DNA of 64,000 nucleotides, from NCBI RefSeq assembly GCF_963678635.1, contig NC_087066.1:37829755-37893754 (forward strand), given 5' to 3'. Origin of the DNA: Symsagittifera roscoffensis. Its lineage: Eukaryota; Xenacoelomorpha; Acoela; Convolutidae. This document shows, piece after piece, positions 1 through 10,193 of this stretch. The notes below the pieces were generated by a model, which made no database searches, had not been told where the DNA came from, and saw only the letters and a list, made by a program, of their open reading frames with translations. The position numbers and the translations under genes are program-made. Positions within the stretch are counted from its first letter, which is position 1; every line of letters begins with the position of its first letter.

Positions 1-17
1 AAGAAAAGCTACAGCAG

Positions 18-974
18 ATGTCAGACAAGGTAGAAGCTACCGACAAAGAGCGAGAGAAACATATCAAGAAGGATATGGAAGAAACGAAGCAACGGTACGA
101 CACAGTGAATGACAAGTTGTGGAATCTAGAGAACAGAATGGACACAACGAGCAAAGACCAAGCTGAAAGTTTTTGTGCCACACAGTCTAAACTAGATGCT
201 CTCTTGAGAAACTCTATAGCACAGGACAAACTGGTAGCAGACAGACCACAAGGCACCAAAGTCGACTTTATAGAACTGCAACGGAATAAACGGGAGTCTA
301 CACCGTTACCCCAGATTGCAACGAGCACAGGGGCAGCGGGGTCTAAGACCATTATGGTGGGTGGAACCTCAAACTCGACGAATGTACCAGGGGACTCCAG
401 CACACACGCTAATGTAGCACTTGACGCTATGGCATGGGCGAGCACCTGGGAAATTATGAACAGGACTCTTGAAGCGTTCGCAACAAGGAACACAGACTCA
501 AGTGACAGAGGAAGTGGTAAATCGAGAAAGACCTTCAAGAAACCCAAAGAATTCAAGGATGACTCGGATGGCTGCATTGACACTGGTTAGAAGTCATGAG
601 ACTACATTTAGAACAAGACAACTCGAATGACGAAAGGCAGGCCTGCTCAGCGATACTGAGCAATCTGGAGGGCACAGCGTTAAAATGCGCAATAGCGAAG
701 AAAGAGGAGGAGCGCGATACGGTGGACAAAATCTTCGAACCAATTCGGATCAGGAATGAAGGGTCACCAAGCGATGATGAGGTTTGAAAAAAGAAAACAG
801 AGGGACGACGAGTCAACCGATCGATTCCTGGATGATCTTGAGAGCTTGAGAAGAAGGAGTGATCCGGAAGAATTGACAAACAGAAGAAATTTCAGCATCG
901 ACTCGAAGTTTATCGATGGTGTGAAGAGTGACGACTTGAGAACGATGTTGGCGACGTATTATACACTATCATAG
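18..974 (+). pseudogene. gypsy-type gag, capsid region (broken)
   Basis: The first 190 codons are open and rich in Lys, Glu and Arg with coiled-coil-like spacing, followed by a Ser/Thr/Gly linker. The frame then stops at 588-590 and continues in pieces from 596 and 756. The later part (QRDDESTDRFLDDLESLRRR, 816-875) is a helical stretch typical of retrotransposon capsids, which assemble the particle that packages element RNA. The order gag, zinc knuckle, protease, RT, integrase downstream supports the assignment. Several shifts and stops show that this copy is dead. The window starts inside or just before gag, so the 5' LTR and leader are not visible. The capsid call rests on position and composition rather than on a decisive motif. 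Confidence 0.6.
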
Positions 975-1080
975 GATAATGCACCAACCCCAGAGGAGAT
1001 GAGACAAAAGTCTAGAGACTACATGTCGATGAAACCAAAAAAGTACTCGTAGGTCGTCATGGTACATACCTAGAGACGAC

Positions 1081-1353
1081 ATGGATAAACGTAGGTCATG
1101 CGCAATTTGTGGATCAGCGGACCATCATGTTGCTGACTGCACGACGTACAAACAAGGCATGAAAAGCCTGGGATACGCGCCAGATGAAGAAGATTGGAGC
1201 CAAACGGAAGAACATGAATTTCATAGTGGCTTAATAATCAAGATAAGCGCGAGGTGCTTCTTCTGTAGTCAAGAGGGCCATTTGGGAGGCGGCGAAGAAT
1301 CAAAATTGTCCCAAACACAAACTAGCACTGGCTGCGGTACAAAATACGATTAA
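1081..1353 (+). pseudogene. gypsy nucleocapsid with zinc knuckles (one damaged)
   Basis: A CCHC zinc knuckle, CAICGSADHHVADC (CX2CX4HX4C), lies at about codons 7-20. A second candidate begins CFFCSQEGHLGGG, but the final Cys of CX2CX4HX4C is missing, so that knuckle is broken. Nucleocapsid knuckles bind the element RNA and act as nucleic acid chaperones. The segment lies between the capsid-like region and the protease, as expected for Ty3/gypsy gag. The frame ends in a stop shortly after the second knuckle, again pointing to a decayed copy. Confidence 0.7.
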
Positions 1354-1372
1354 TAGACGAGCCGAAATTGAC

Positions 1373-1910
1373 TTGAAGAACACGGAGTCAGCGAGTGGTG
1401 AACTATCAACAAAGACGGTGAAAGCCGTAACGCAAGTCAAAGCTGCCACGGAGACTGAGACCAGGAATTCACTGAGAATAAACTATGAGAAAGCAGCTGC
1501 AGAGGCTGAAGCAGGAGATAGAGAAGCAGAGATTGAACGAGACACTCTGCAAGACAAGGCCAGTGTCAGAAGCCGGAGAGAACGCAATGAACAGTGGTAA
1601 TTGCAACACTCTAAAAGTGGTGACGGGAAAACCATTCGGCGTAACGAAAATTGGAGTGAGAATTAAGTCAATAATCACAGTGGGCGGTCACGAAGTAACA
1701 AGAAACCTGAGTGAACCGAGTGACCAGAAGATAATGCACATTGATGTGTACGCAGATTACATGAGTGCAATAAGCCCGAAAATACCTTCTAGAGCCTTGA
1801 GGGCACTACTCACAAGAGGTGGCAGCAAATCAGTGCGCATCGACAACAGATACACGGAAGCCTATGGTCCACATGAGGTAATGCTGAATATAGATGAATT
1901 AAACTTCTAG
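1373..1910 (+). pseudogene. gag-pol linker fragments, function unknown
   Basis: Two overlapping frames are open here (1373-1600 and 1485-1910). The first is Glu/Ala/Thr rich; the second starts KQ/E/R rich and then reads KPFGVTKIGVRIKSIITVGG and onward. I recognise no catalytic motif. By position it joins the nucleocapsid to the protease. The frame switch suggests an indel in an originally continuous polyprotein. Confidence 0.4.
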
Positions 1911-1919
1911 ACGAAAATC

Positions 1920-2432
1920 TTGATCACGTGTGACGAAGATCTAGCCGGACAAATCTACGTGGGTAGAGAAGAATTAAAAGTGAGATCGATGGGACACTGT
2001 GCTATATTAGAAGAGGATGCAATGCAAATCGGGACGGAGGCAGATGTATCTGCTCAAGTACTAGACATAAGCGGAAAGAAGACTCAACTACGTGGATTAT
2101 TGGACGCAGGAGCGGTCTTGAGCGTCATACCAATCAAAACATGGAAGATAATGGGCTTCGACAGAGATGATTTGATAGACTCGAGAATACGGCTGGGCTG
2201 TCAGCAGCGAACAAGGGGGCGCTGAGGGCACTAGACAGAACACCAAATGATAGCCCTAAACTTGGGGGAACGCAATTTGTGGATGAGCTTTCTCGTGGTG
2301 GAGAAACTAGATGAGTCTGACCAAATCATTTTAGGCAGAGATTTCATCAGGAATTTCGACGTAACAATTGATCTTAACAATGCGATGTTCAGGATTCGGA
2401 ACCCGGAAAATAAGTACGTAATTGAACCGTAA
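1920..2432 (+). pseudogene. gypsy aspartic protease region
   Basis: Open pieces at 1920-2225 and 2247-2432 together look like a retropepsin. The active-site loop reads LLDAGAVLSVIP, that is D-A-G where functional enzymes have D-S/T-G. A later ILGRDFIRNFDVTID block matches the usual LG.DFL strand near the end of the fold. The enzyme would cut the Gag-Pol polyprotein inside the particle. The Ala in the D-S/T-G triad and the break between the two pieces suggest an inactive enzyme. Placement just upstream of RT supports the call. Confidence 0.7.
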
Positions 2433-2649
2433 ATTTGATATGGATAATGAAATTAAGGCTCCAGTATTCTTGAGTAGGAGGGTAAGGCTGAAAGCAAACG
2501 AAGCGGCAAAAGTAAGTTTGCGGATGAAAAACTATAATGAACTAAGTGACAATAAACAAGTATGAATAGTCCCAAATCCGAATAGTCAAAATGTTGCTAT
2601 TTTAGGAAGATCCTTCTCGAAATCCAAGAGTGGCCTCTGCGTCAGTGTC

Positions 2650-3887
2650 TTGTTGAATACTCAAGATATACCAATCTGGAGAAGGAAACTGGGATATGCT
2701 CTACCTGAGAAAACTCAATACGAAATTACTGAAAATGCGAAAAAAAATATAGTTCTTGATTGCCCGAATCATAGGGATAAGATTTGTATCTTGAGAAGAT
2801 TGAAGAAAATAAAATATTCATCAGGTCTTGTGAAATCGTTTAAGTCAGAGACAGACGATGGACTTTCGAACTGTTCGAGTTTTCCGGAAAGACCCACACT
2901 AGAGGAATTAAAAGTGGATAAACCGGTTTTTACCAGAGATAGAGCACTCGAAGAGTAAGGTGACGGACGAACAGCTCGAAGCCATCAATGATGTACTAGA
3001 TCGGAACCAGGACGTTTTTTTGAAACATAAGGCATACATTGGATGTTGTAACTTCTTTGAACATTAAACAGAGCTTGAGGAGTCGGCGGTACCACACAGG
3101 GAGGGGGCGAGGCGTATGACCCCTAACAAATCGGATGCATGTAAAAAAGAGATAGAAACTCTACCAGAGTATGATATCATAGAACTATCCAAATCACCGT
3201 GGGCGTGTGGAGTAGTGATGTCTAAGAAGAAAGGAGACCAACTAAGGTTTTGTTGTGACTTTCGGTATCTGAACTCCGTCCATATCTAGGATTGATAGGA
3301 GCCTTTCAAAATTAAGGGATGCAAAGTTTTTCACAACCCATGATTTAGGGTCGGCTTTTTGGCGGGTACCACTGAGGAAGCAGGACAGGGACAAGAGCTG
3401 GGGCTGTTTCAATGAAAGAGGATGCCCTTCGGCCTTTGCAATGACACGGCTACGTTTCAACGATTGATGGCACATGCATTGACAAGTTTAACGAAAAAAT
3501 ATGGCAACCTGGTGATGATGTGTTGCGTGGATGAGGTGGTAATAGCGACACTTACTATAGAGGGCCACATCGAGCGGCTAGACGAAGTGTTTGCTTGCAC
3601 GAAAAGGGCAGGACTAAAACGCAAGCCATCGAAGAGCGAGATTCTCAAGGACTCGATTAATTACCTGGGGAGGATGGTGAATAAACATGGCATTAGACCA
3701 GACCCAGACTGTAGAAGCGGTGCTGACTTGGAAATCACCGAAAACGGAGCATCAATTAATAAGCTTCTTGGGTTTTGCGAACTATTACAGGGAATTCATC
3801 AAGGACTATGCGAACAAAGTATACCCGATGCAACAACTCATGAGGCACAAAGGCAAGAAATTCACGTGGAATAACGCGGCAGAGTAA
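2650..3887 (+). pseudogene. gypsy reverse transcriptase (inactive)
   Basis: RT blocks can be read across frames: GVVMSKKKGDQLRFCCDFR (about 3209-3265), then KFFTTHDLGSAFWRVPL, then MPFGLCNDTATFQRLM (3422), then the active site. The active site reads C-C-V-D-E (about 3521-3535) where gypsy RTs have Y-x-D-D, so a catalytic Asp has become Glu and the Tyr Cys. Thumb-like sequence follows (KPSKSEILKDSINYLGRMV) and then WKSPKTEHQLISFLGFANYY in another frame from about 3733. RT copies element RNA into cDNA. The catalytic substitutions and several frame changes mark a dead copy. The start chosen is only the first long open piece upstream. Confidence 0.85.
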
Positions 3888-3892
3888 TCATT

Positions 3893-4312
3893 TCAAAGAA
3901 TAAAAAAAGAGTTGCGTGAAGCACCTGTGCTAGCTATGCCAACGGAAAAAAAACTGTACGTGCTGGGTACGGATGCGTCAGTGGTAGCGATCTCTGGCAT
4001 ACTCCATCAAGAGCAGGAATGGAACGAAAATTACGATAGCGTACGATAGCGTAGAGGAAAGTCTTGAGTGATACAGAGACGAAGTACGGGGCACCCAAAG
4101 CAGAAACGTTTGCGGTAGTCACCTTTGTAGAGAAATACAGGGCGTACCTAGGTAGAGAAACGTTCAAGTTACGGGTCGACAATAGAGCACTCAGTTGGCT
4201 GAAGACGTACTCAGTGGATCAGAGCTACATTGGGAGAATTGATAGTTCGCTTGGATGGCTATAACATGATCATTGAACACAGAACAAGGGATAAACATGA
4301 AAATGCCAATAG
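3893..4312 (+). pseudogene. gypsy RNase H domain (broken)
   Basis: Fragments fit the RNase H-like domain attached to Ty3/gypsy RT: YVLGTDASVVAISGILHQEQ (about 3957-4016), a short duplication 'gtacgatagc gtacgatagc' (about 4033-4050) that shifts the frame, then KYGAPKAETFAVVTFVEKYRA and FKLRVDNRALSWLKTY. The domain would remove the RNA strand of the hybrid. The frame stops at 4262-4264 and then reads on in another frame (about 4267-4310), ending with a typical gypsy block around DKHENANSLSKKTEFYER. Confidence 0.8.
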
Positions 4313-4628
4313 CTTGAGTAAGAAGACGAAATTCTACGAGAGACAGGAGTAAAGGGAGGCGGACAGGCCAGAAATCAAAGATAGCTTCTCTTTTGTCGAC
4401 AAGTAGACGTACGACATCCTTCCACTCACGAGGTGGCTCGACAAGTCAGGGAAACCAATAGAGGACCATCCCGAGCTACCAGCGGAGCATCAAGAGAAGA
4501 CACTTATGAAGAGAAATCTAGGGATGCCAATGAAGTAATGCTCAAGTCGAAAACAGTGAGGGAAACAAAAGGCAAAAGGCTACGATCTCGATGAAGTAGA
4601 GACAGGAAGGGTTAAGATAGGTGAGGAC

Positions 4629-5407
4629 TTGAGCAGATTACTTGAGAAGCTAGCAGACGATAAACCCGTAGTTCGTAGCAATAACAAAGACGGACCAGAG
4701 GTCACAATACTGAGAAGAAGAGAAGCAGGTCGTGGCGAGGACTCGTTGAAAGAAAAGCAACCTGATGACAAGGAAATTGAGCAGACATTGGTTGAGAAAA
4801 TCCCAGAAAAATACTGAGGCGGACTACGTTTCGAAAGAAAAAAGTGTCATTCATGGAGGAACCCGAACACCTTGGACTTGGTCAAGAGTCCGGGGAAAGG
4901 CCGACATCAGAAGAAGACGCTGAAGGAGAGAAATTGTCCGGGGAGTCCGACGAATGGGATGAAGACTCAGAGAAAAGTGGCGATGGCCAAGATAGTCTTT
5001 GCATGATACTGACAGAAGAAAAAATTAGGCACCGCGACAGGGAACTACAAACTGACCCTTCCTCAGGAACGTACAATCTAGATCAAAAGGAGGTGTACGG
5101 AAGAGAAGAGCTTGAGAAAATTGCAGTATCAAGGAAACCGTTCAGGGAGCTATCCTGCAAATCAAATGTCAGAACAAACCTGGTGCCAGATGATGACAGG
5201 GAGGTCTTGAGAAGGATAGTCTGCGTCAAGCTAAGAGACGACATCCACAGTCCTGGAGAACTGAATGGTCAGATGATGGCATTGAAGGAACACGTCAAAG
5301 CGAGATATAGACTATCGGATCTGATACGAGCCCACAAGAATGACAAGATGACAAGCAACCTCTACAAATGGATCCGGACAGGAGTCAAAGAGAAAGGGGA
5401 CCTGTAG
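4629..5407 (+). pseudogene. pol connector between RNase H and integrase
   Basis: Two open frames (4629-4817, and 4844-5407 of 187 codons) are strongly charged, with runs such as EEDAEGEKLSGESDEWDEDS. I see no enzyme motif. The second part ends with a helical basic stretch, KARYRLSDLIRAHKNDKMTS. By position this is the spacer between RNase H and the zinc-binding head of integrase. Its unusual length and acidity are notable, but no function can be given. Confidence 0.4.
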
Positions 5408-5439
5408 AAAGATAGTTACAAGATCTTGAGCCAGTTCCA

Positions 5440-6481
5440 CAAAGTGAGAAGTGATTTACTATATCACACAGCTGATGGTGTGGTAGCCTGTAGAAGACAA
5501 AATGAAAAGAAGATATAACAAAAGCATAATCTCATCATACTACTACAGCTATACCAGACGGAAGTTTTGTTCAGATCGCACGACCAGATAGGACATCAGG
5601 GGATAGACAAGGTACAACAAAGAATACTACACAGATTTGATTGGCCAGGGTTGAAAAAGGCTTGCGAAAGGTGAGTGAACGCATGTATGTCGTGTTTACA
5701 AGTGAAAGACCCTAGAAAAATGAAGTTCCCACTCAAAACGGTAGAGAGCATGGATTTTAACGAAGTCGTGCAGATAGAACATCAGAAGATCTGCATAACC
5801 GACTCGGGATACAATCAAATACTCGATATAATAGATCACTTTACGATGTTGGCGGAAGCGATGCCATGTCAGACAGCCTCAGCGGAAGAGACTTGTGACC
5901 ATTTGATAACGCATTGGATATACCGATATGGCTGTCCGATGACATTCCAATCGGATAATGTTAAGGCTTTCGTGGTGAACCTGACGAAAGAGTTGATGAG
6001 GAGATCGCACATTGCTCAAGCACATTCAACAACTTACCATCCTCAGACCAACTGATTAGTGGAGAGACAGAACAGAACGCTGGTGAACGTGCTCAGTGTG
6101 TATTGTTCGAGATACATGACAGACTGGGATAAATATCTGCCGAAAGTGGTAAGGGCGTTCAACAGCACGCAACACTCAACAACAGGGATCAGCCCTTTTA
6201 TGATGTTAACTGGCAGGGAGAGAGCGATGCCCCTGACATTCTTCTATCCAGAATACGAAGGGAAAAAGACGTCGCCTAAGGCGTATGTGAAGGAAGATGT
6301 CAAGAGACAACAGGAATTGAACGAGCTCTGCAGAAGGAACACGGCGCAAGCACAAATGAGGCAGCGGAAGAAGTATGATGAAAAAACACTTCAGGCGAAA
6401 CCGTATGCAGTGCGACAATATGTCTGGGTGTTCCAGTACATCGTACCTCCAAAGGGCACGAAAAAGTTACTAAAGCAATGA
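5440..6481 (+). pseudogene. gypsy integrase (broken)
   Basis: The zinc-binding head can be followed through stops (H-Q-I-G-H-Q-G, 5584-5605, then CMSCLQ, 5683-5700). The catalytic core contains VQIEHQKICITDSGYNQIL, where the position of the first catalytic Asp is Glu, then FQSDNVKAFVVNLTKELM with the second Asp, then THPQTN-like YHPQTN and, after an in-frame TGA, LVERQNRTLVN with the Glu. A gypsy-type C-terminal segment follows (TTGISPFMMLTGRERAMPLT and YVWVFQYIVPPKG). Integrase inserts cDNA into the genome. The TGA (6054-6056) and the Asp to Glu change indicate loss of function. Confidence 0.85.
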
Positions 6482-6493
6482 AGAGAACAGTTT

Positions 6494-7099
6494 ATGATAT
6501 CGGAGGTACACCAGCAGGGTCGGTTCTATCGCTTGAGTCCAGGGCTTGCAGCGCATTATGAAAATCTGAAATCTCAAGTCCCATCTCCGGAGGACTGGTG
6601 TGTACCACAGAACATGGAAGAACTCGAGTATCTACTGGTAGAGCAAGCTTGTGAAGTGAACGAAAAAGGCACCAAAGAGAAGAATGACGGCAACGAGGAC
6701 GTGAGCATGGATGATAACGAGAAAACAGATGTAGATTCAGATGGGGGATCTTTTGTGGAGGAAGATTGGAATGATCCAGAGCAGAACGAGGTGTCAAAGT
6801 GGACGGAACCAGACTTGCCGAGGACAGCAGGGACAAGAAATGGCAATCGCAAGCGGACAGGCATGAGATACAACAGATATGGTGATGACTTCTTGATTGA
6901 TAAGATACAACCCGAGGAGATAGGCGAGGAGTTAGTGAATATGGGCGGGCTGGTAGCCGATGAAGAGTGGCAAATCATCAACGACGGTGAGCACTCCTTG
7001 CAAGAGGATTACTCAGTATCAGAACGAAAAATAGACCTGGAGCAGAGCGAGATAGAAAGGAGTGAAAAAACAAACATGAGGATACTGGAATGGATGTAA
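6494..7099 (+). pseudogene. integrase C-terminal tail, acidic
   Basis: This 201-codon frame begins MISEVHQQGRFYRLSPG, the usual end of a gypsy integrase core extension, and then becomes very acidic (DDNEKTDVDSDGGSFVEEDW). It ends at TAA 7097-7099. The same frame reopens at once and stays open to 7882 through the macro-like segment, so the two parts probably formed one polyprotein before the stop arose. The tail may bind chromatin, as in other Ty3-type integrases, but I see no chromodomain signature. Confidence 0.55.
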
Positions 7100-7147
7100 A
7101 ACCTCAATAATAAAGGAGAAGAAGCGCAAAGCATCCAGCAGGTCGAT

Positions 7148-7882
7148 GTGTCAGCAGAAAATCAAGTGAAGACAAAGATCCGCTTTTCAGCCACCGACCG
7201 GCCACTGGACATACCACCGGATAATTTAGACCCAGCATCATCGACAGGGACGACGTTAAATATTTTTGTCCGGGGAGTGGGGGTAGGACTTACCCACGCC
7301 GAAATATTGATGATAAAGAAGTTCAGGGAAGTGAGAGAGACACACGGGTTGGAATTGGATCAGGAGGAAGCTGAGCCTATCAAAGGGAGAAATTTAAAGA
7401 CAAAAATTGAAATACCAAGTGAATATTCAGAGAACATCCTGATCACGGACAGCGACTTCATCTTGTCAGATAGGACAAGCGCGATCTGCATAACGGCAGA
7501 CATGAACTTCAACACGAGACTAGAGGCCGACTTCAAGAGAGAATATCAAAATGTGGAGTTTCTATTTAGGCAGAGACCGGAGTTGGGAGGAATGGCTGCA
7601 CTTCCTCCTTCAGTTTCACAAGTTCCGGGTAAATACGTGTGCTTTTTGGTAACAAGGGTCAATGAAAGGAACACTATAGACCCCGAACACGTGAAGTTGG
7701 TACTAACGACGCTGAGGTGTTTTATGGTCGAAAGAGGAAAACTGGAGGTCTCGATGACGGTCTACGACTCAAACAGGGGCAAGCTGAACCCTAGGAAAAT
7801 GTACGCCATCCTACACGTGGTCTCTGCAGAGACGGAGATAATGGTGCACTTGCACAAGAAGTACTACTTGAGTATCACCTGA
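7148..7882 (+). pseudogene. macro-domain-like C-terminal Pol segment
   Basis: Open for 244 codons (no ATG; the first codon shown is GTG), in frame with the integrase tail and separated from it only by the TAA at 7097-7099. From about residue 95 it resembles an OARD1/TARG1-like macro domain: ILITDSDFILSDRTSAICI, then ELGGMAALPPSVSQVPGKYV, CFLVTRVNERNTIDPEHVKL, MVERGKLEVSMTVYDSNRGK, and a final strand MVHLHKKYYLSI. Macro domains bind or hydrolyse ADP-ribose. The loop where OARD1 has its catalytic Asp reads DSNRGKLN, so catalysis may be lost. Similarity is by eye; the fold assignment is moderate, the function is inference. Confidence 0.5.
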
Positions 7883-8386
7883 GCTTGAATGGACATGGAA
7901 ATCTTGAGTTGGGAGGCACAGGGTACTCGAGCTAGGTAAAAAAGGGGTACGAGTCAGGTAGAAGAATTTTAATGTGATTGGCATGACAATTGAAATCTGG
8001 AGAGTTAATGGTGCCAAAACATAAAATGAATTTGCATTTTTTAACATCTAAATTGAATCATTTTAATGGAGTTGTTAGGGCAATGTCTTAAAGGTATTAA
8101 TGGGGGTTTATGCTAGGCATGAACAAAGGCATCTTAGTCTAAAAACAAATTTTATTTTCAGATTGATTTGCAAAATTGAAATGACAATCAAGTTACACTC
8201 GTTCGAGCAAAAGTGGAGATCTTGAACAAGTTCTCCACTAGCAATACCAGAGGGAAACATTTCTCCAATATCAATTTGGGAAAGGTACTTCTTGAGTTGG
8301 TTTGGGAAAGGTACTTCTTGAGTTGGTTTGGGAAAGGTACTTCTTGAGTTGGTTGATACGCGAGATCGCTTGAAGGGAGAGTAACG
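7883..8386 (+). other. AT-rich spacer between gypsy pol and the next ORF
   Basis: About 500 bases without a credible gene. The base composition drops to AT-rich at about 7960-8200, consistent with an element end or untranslated region. I could not find matching LTR ends here. The right side holds three copies of a 26-bp repeat. Confidence 0.4.
8275..8352 (+). repeat. 26-bp tandem repeat, three exact copies
   Basis: The unit tttgggaaaggtacttcttg plus agttgg occurs three times head to tail at 8275-8300, 8301-8326 and 8327-8352. It ends about 35 bases before the first codon of the next ORF, so it lies in what would be that ORF's leader. Confidence 0.95.
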
Positions 8387-9184
8387 ATGACGGATCGCTT
8401 CTGGATCGCTTCTGTGCCAGCAGCGCTCAAAAAGCCTACCCTCGACGAGCCATACAAACGCTTGAGGGACCTCGACTATACACAAGTGGATGAGAGACTG
8501 GCGATGATGTTGAACGCCATCCTGCAACTGGAAGCACAAGGCGAATGCAGGGAGTCAGCGACGGAAGCCGTGTTGATGGTGGGATACGCTTCAGATGGAG
8601 TATCAAACCAGAAGCAGACCAGATGGCTATCCTGGAATGTGGATGGAGGCCTGAGAGGGCATGACCTTGCGAGAAACCCTGGCTTGGGTAGCGACACGGA
8701 ATATGGTGCAGGAGAATTTCCACTTTCGACCAGGTCTCCAGCTGGATCAGCGACTCATTCCACGAATAAGCCACCGTCGAAGTTCAGCTCGCAACTAACG
8801 GAGGAGTCGTATCCGGATCTCGGCAGTATGAAGAGAGAGTTGGAAAGGCCCCAAAGGGAACGGGACAAAGCCAATCTGCATAGGGATCAGGCGACTCTTG
8901 AGAGGGATCAAGTCAATCTTGATCGCGAGAAGGCAATACTTGAGCGAGACAAGGCCGTTCTTGATCGGGATCTGCTGATGGCAGAACGAGTACAAGAGCA
9001 GAGGCTACAAGGAAGCGTAGCCAATTGTGGCCAGATAAAATCAGAACTGGAGCGACTACAGAAGAGGCAGCAAGCGTTCGCGAGTGGGAAAGAAATTAAG
9101 AAGAAGACGACTGAACCAACTGTCACTGGATCGAGACCGGAGTCGCAGATGGAGGTGGATGAGGTTCCCCGGTCGAGTGGGTGA
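8387..9184 (+). CDS. retroelement-associated coiled-coil ORF
   Basis: A 265-codon frame starting ATG-ACG-GAT (MTDRFWIASVPAAL) and ending TGA. The first half is mixed globular sequence. Residues of about 145-205 form a coiled coil built on a 7-residue unit (ERDKANL, HRDQATL, ERDQVNL, DREKAIL, ERDKAVL), encoded by six 21-nt units at 8862-8987. Leu at every seventh place is consistent with a parallel helix bundle. The end is basic and then acidic (SQMEVDEVPRSSG). I do not recognise the family with certainty; composition and neighbours suggest it belongs to the same retroelement lineage as the SGNH and gypsy remnants. It could be a Gag-like assembly protein. It is the best preserved frame in 8-17 kb. 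Confidence 0.55.
   Translation: MTDRFWIASVPAALKKPTLDEPYKRLRDLDYTQVDERLAMMLNAILQLEAQGECRESATEAVLMVGYASDGVSNQKQTRWLSWNVDGGLRGHDLARNPGLGSDTEYGAGEFPLSTRSPAGSATHSTNKPPSKFSSQLTEESYPDLGSMKRELERPQRERDKANLHRDQATLERDQVNLDREKAILERDKAVLDRDLLMAERVQEQRLQGSVANCGQIKSELERLQKRQQAFASGKEIKKKTTEPTVTGSRPESQMEVDEVPRSSG
8862..8987 (+). repeat. six 21-nt heptad-coding units
   Basis: Six consecutive, diverged 21-nt units (starting gggacaaagccaatctgcat) each encode one heptad of the coiled coil. Divergence between units is mostly synonymous or conservative, as expected if the heptad was kept under selection for some time. Confidence 0.8.
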
Positions 9185-9523
9185 TTTAACGTGAACCCAG
9201 TAGCTCAAGAACATTTGAATGAGGGTCTGGAGGCATGGACAATACCCGAGCCGGTGCCCTCCGTTCGTGGTCTAGAGACGAAGCCGATCCGGCCTTTGAT
9301 GGAAATTGCGCTGCCGGGATACACCCCCAGCTCAACGGGTGGTAGTCAGACCGGGACGGGTTAATCACGTCTCACGGAGCTACAAGAAAGGATGCAGTCG
9401 AAGGCTCGCGACAATTCAGCGCGAGAGGAGCCACCTCCCACCTGGAGAGATCATCCAGTCAGGAATGTAATAATTGCGAGCTACAAGAAAAACACAGACG
9501 GTGCCTATCACAGGCACAACTGA

Positions 9524-10193
9524 ATGGACTGGACGGCGGCACAACGAGAAAGGAGTGATGCCTTCCATAACGCGGCTTGGGCTGAATACTTCACACAGCC
9601 AAGGATACCTGAGGGTGCGGTCCACTTGATTATAGGTGACAGTCTGATACGAGTGTTGACGCGGATCCAGTCACATTGGCAAGTGGGGGTCTTGAGTTTT
9701 TCTGGAGCTGCAACGCCGCAGATGTTGGCGTCACTGGAGATGTTGGATATGGTGAAGATGTACACGGTCACTCTGATGATGGTTGTCCAGAGGGGAGCCG
9801 AGAAAGATAATGAGGCTGCGAGAAAAGATTAGTTGTATTCTTGAGGAACTGAGGATTTATCTAGATCCAGCTATACTCGCCATTTGCACCGTCCCGTATA
9901 ACATGAAGGCCGACCAGCATGCGAGGGAAGTGAATGACAAGGTGCGCAGCATAAACGAGGTAATCAGACAGATCCAGCAAAGGAGCGTGCTTCCCGTAAG
10001 ATTGCTGGAAGTGGCCAACATGATGGAACATTCCCTTCCGGATGACGCGTCTTCGAATGGCATCCACTTCGACAGGCCCAGGGGCACGGAGTGGTTGAAT
10101 GGTGTTTTCCAGATGCACATAAACATTCTAGAGTCAGACATGCTGGAGACAGCCCAATGTACCTTTGGTCCACCCCCAATACTTCGCAGCTAG
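9524..10193 (+). pseudogene. SGNH-hydrolase-like domain, frameshifted
   Basis: Two frames, 9524-9832 and 9783-10193, together make one SGNH/GDSL-type domain. Block I reads HLIIGDSLIRVL with the catalytic Ser. The region of block III (usually G-x-N-D) is lost at the frameshift near 9780. The last block reads DDASSNGIHFDRPRGTEWL; the Asp of the D-x-x-H pair is Asn here, while the His remains. SGNH domains are lipid or carbohydrate esterases and occur in ORF1 of some LINEs and other retroelements. The missing block III and the Asp to Asn change predict an inactive product. Confidence in the fold is fair; its role in the element is unknown. Confidence 0.65.

Noticed and set aside
588-590. TAG/TGA stops within gypsy frames as possible recoding sites
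   Set aside because: They come with frameshifts and lost catalytic residues, so decay is the simpler explanation.
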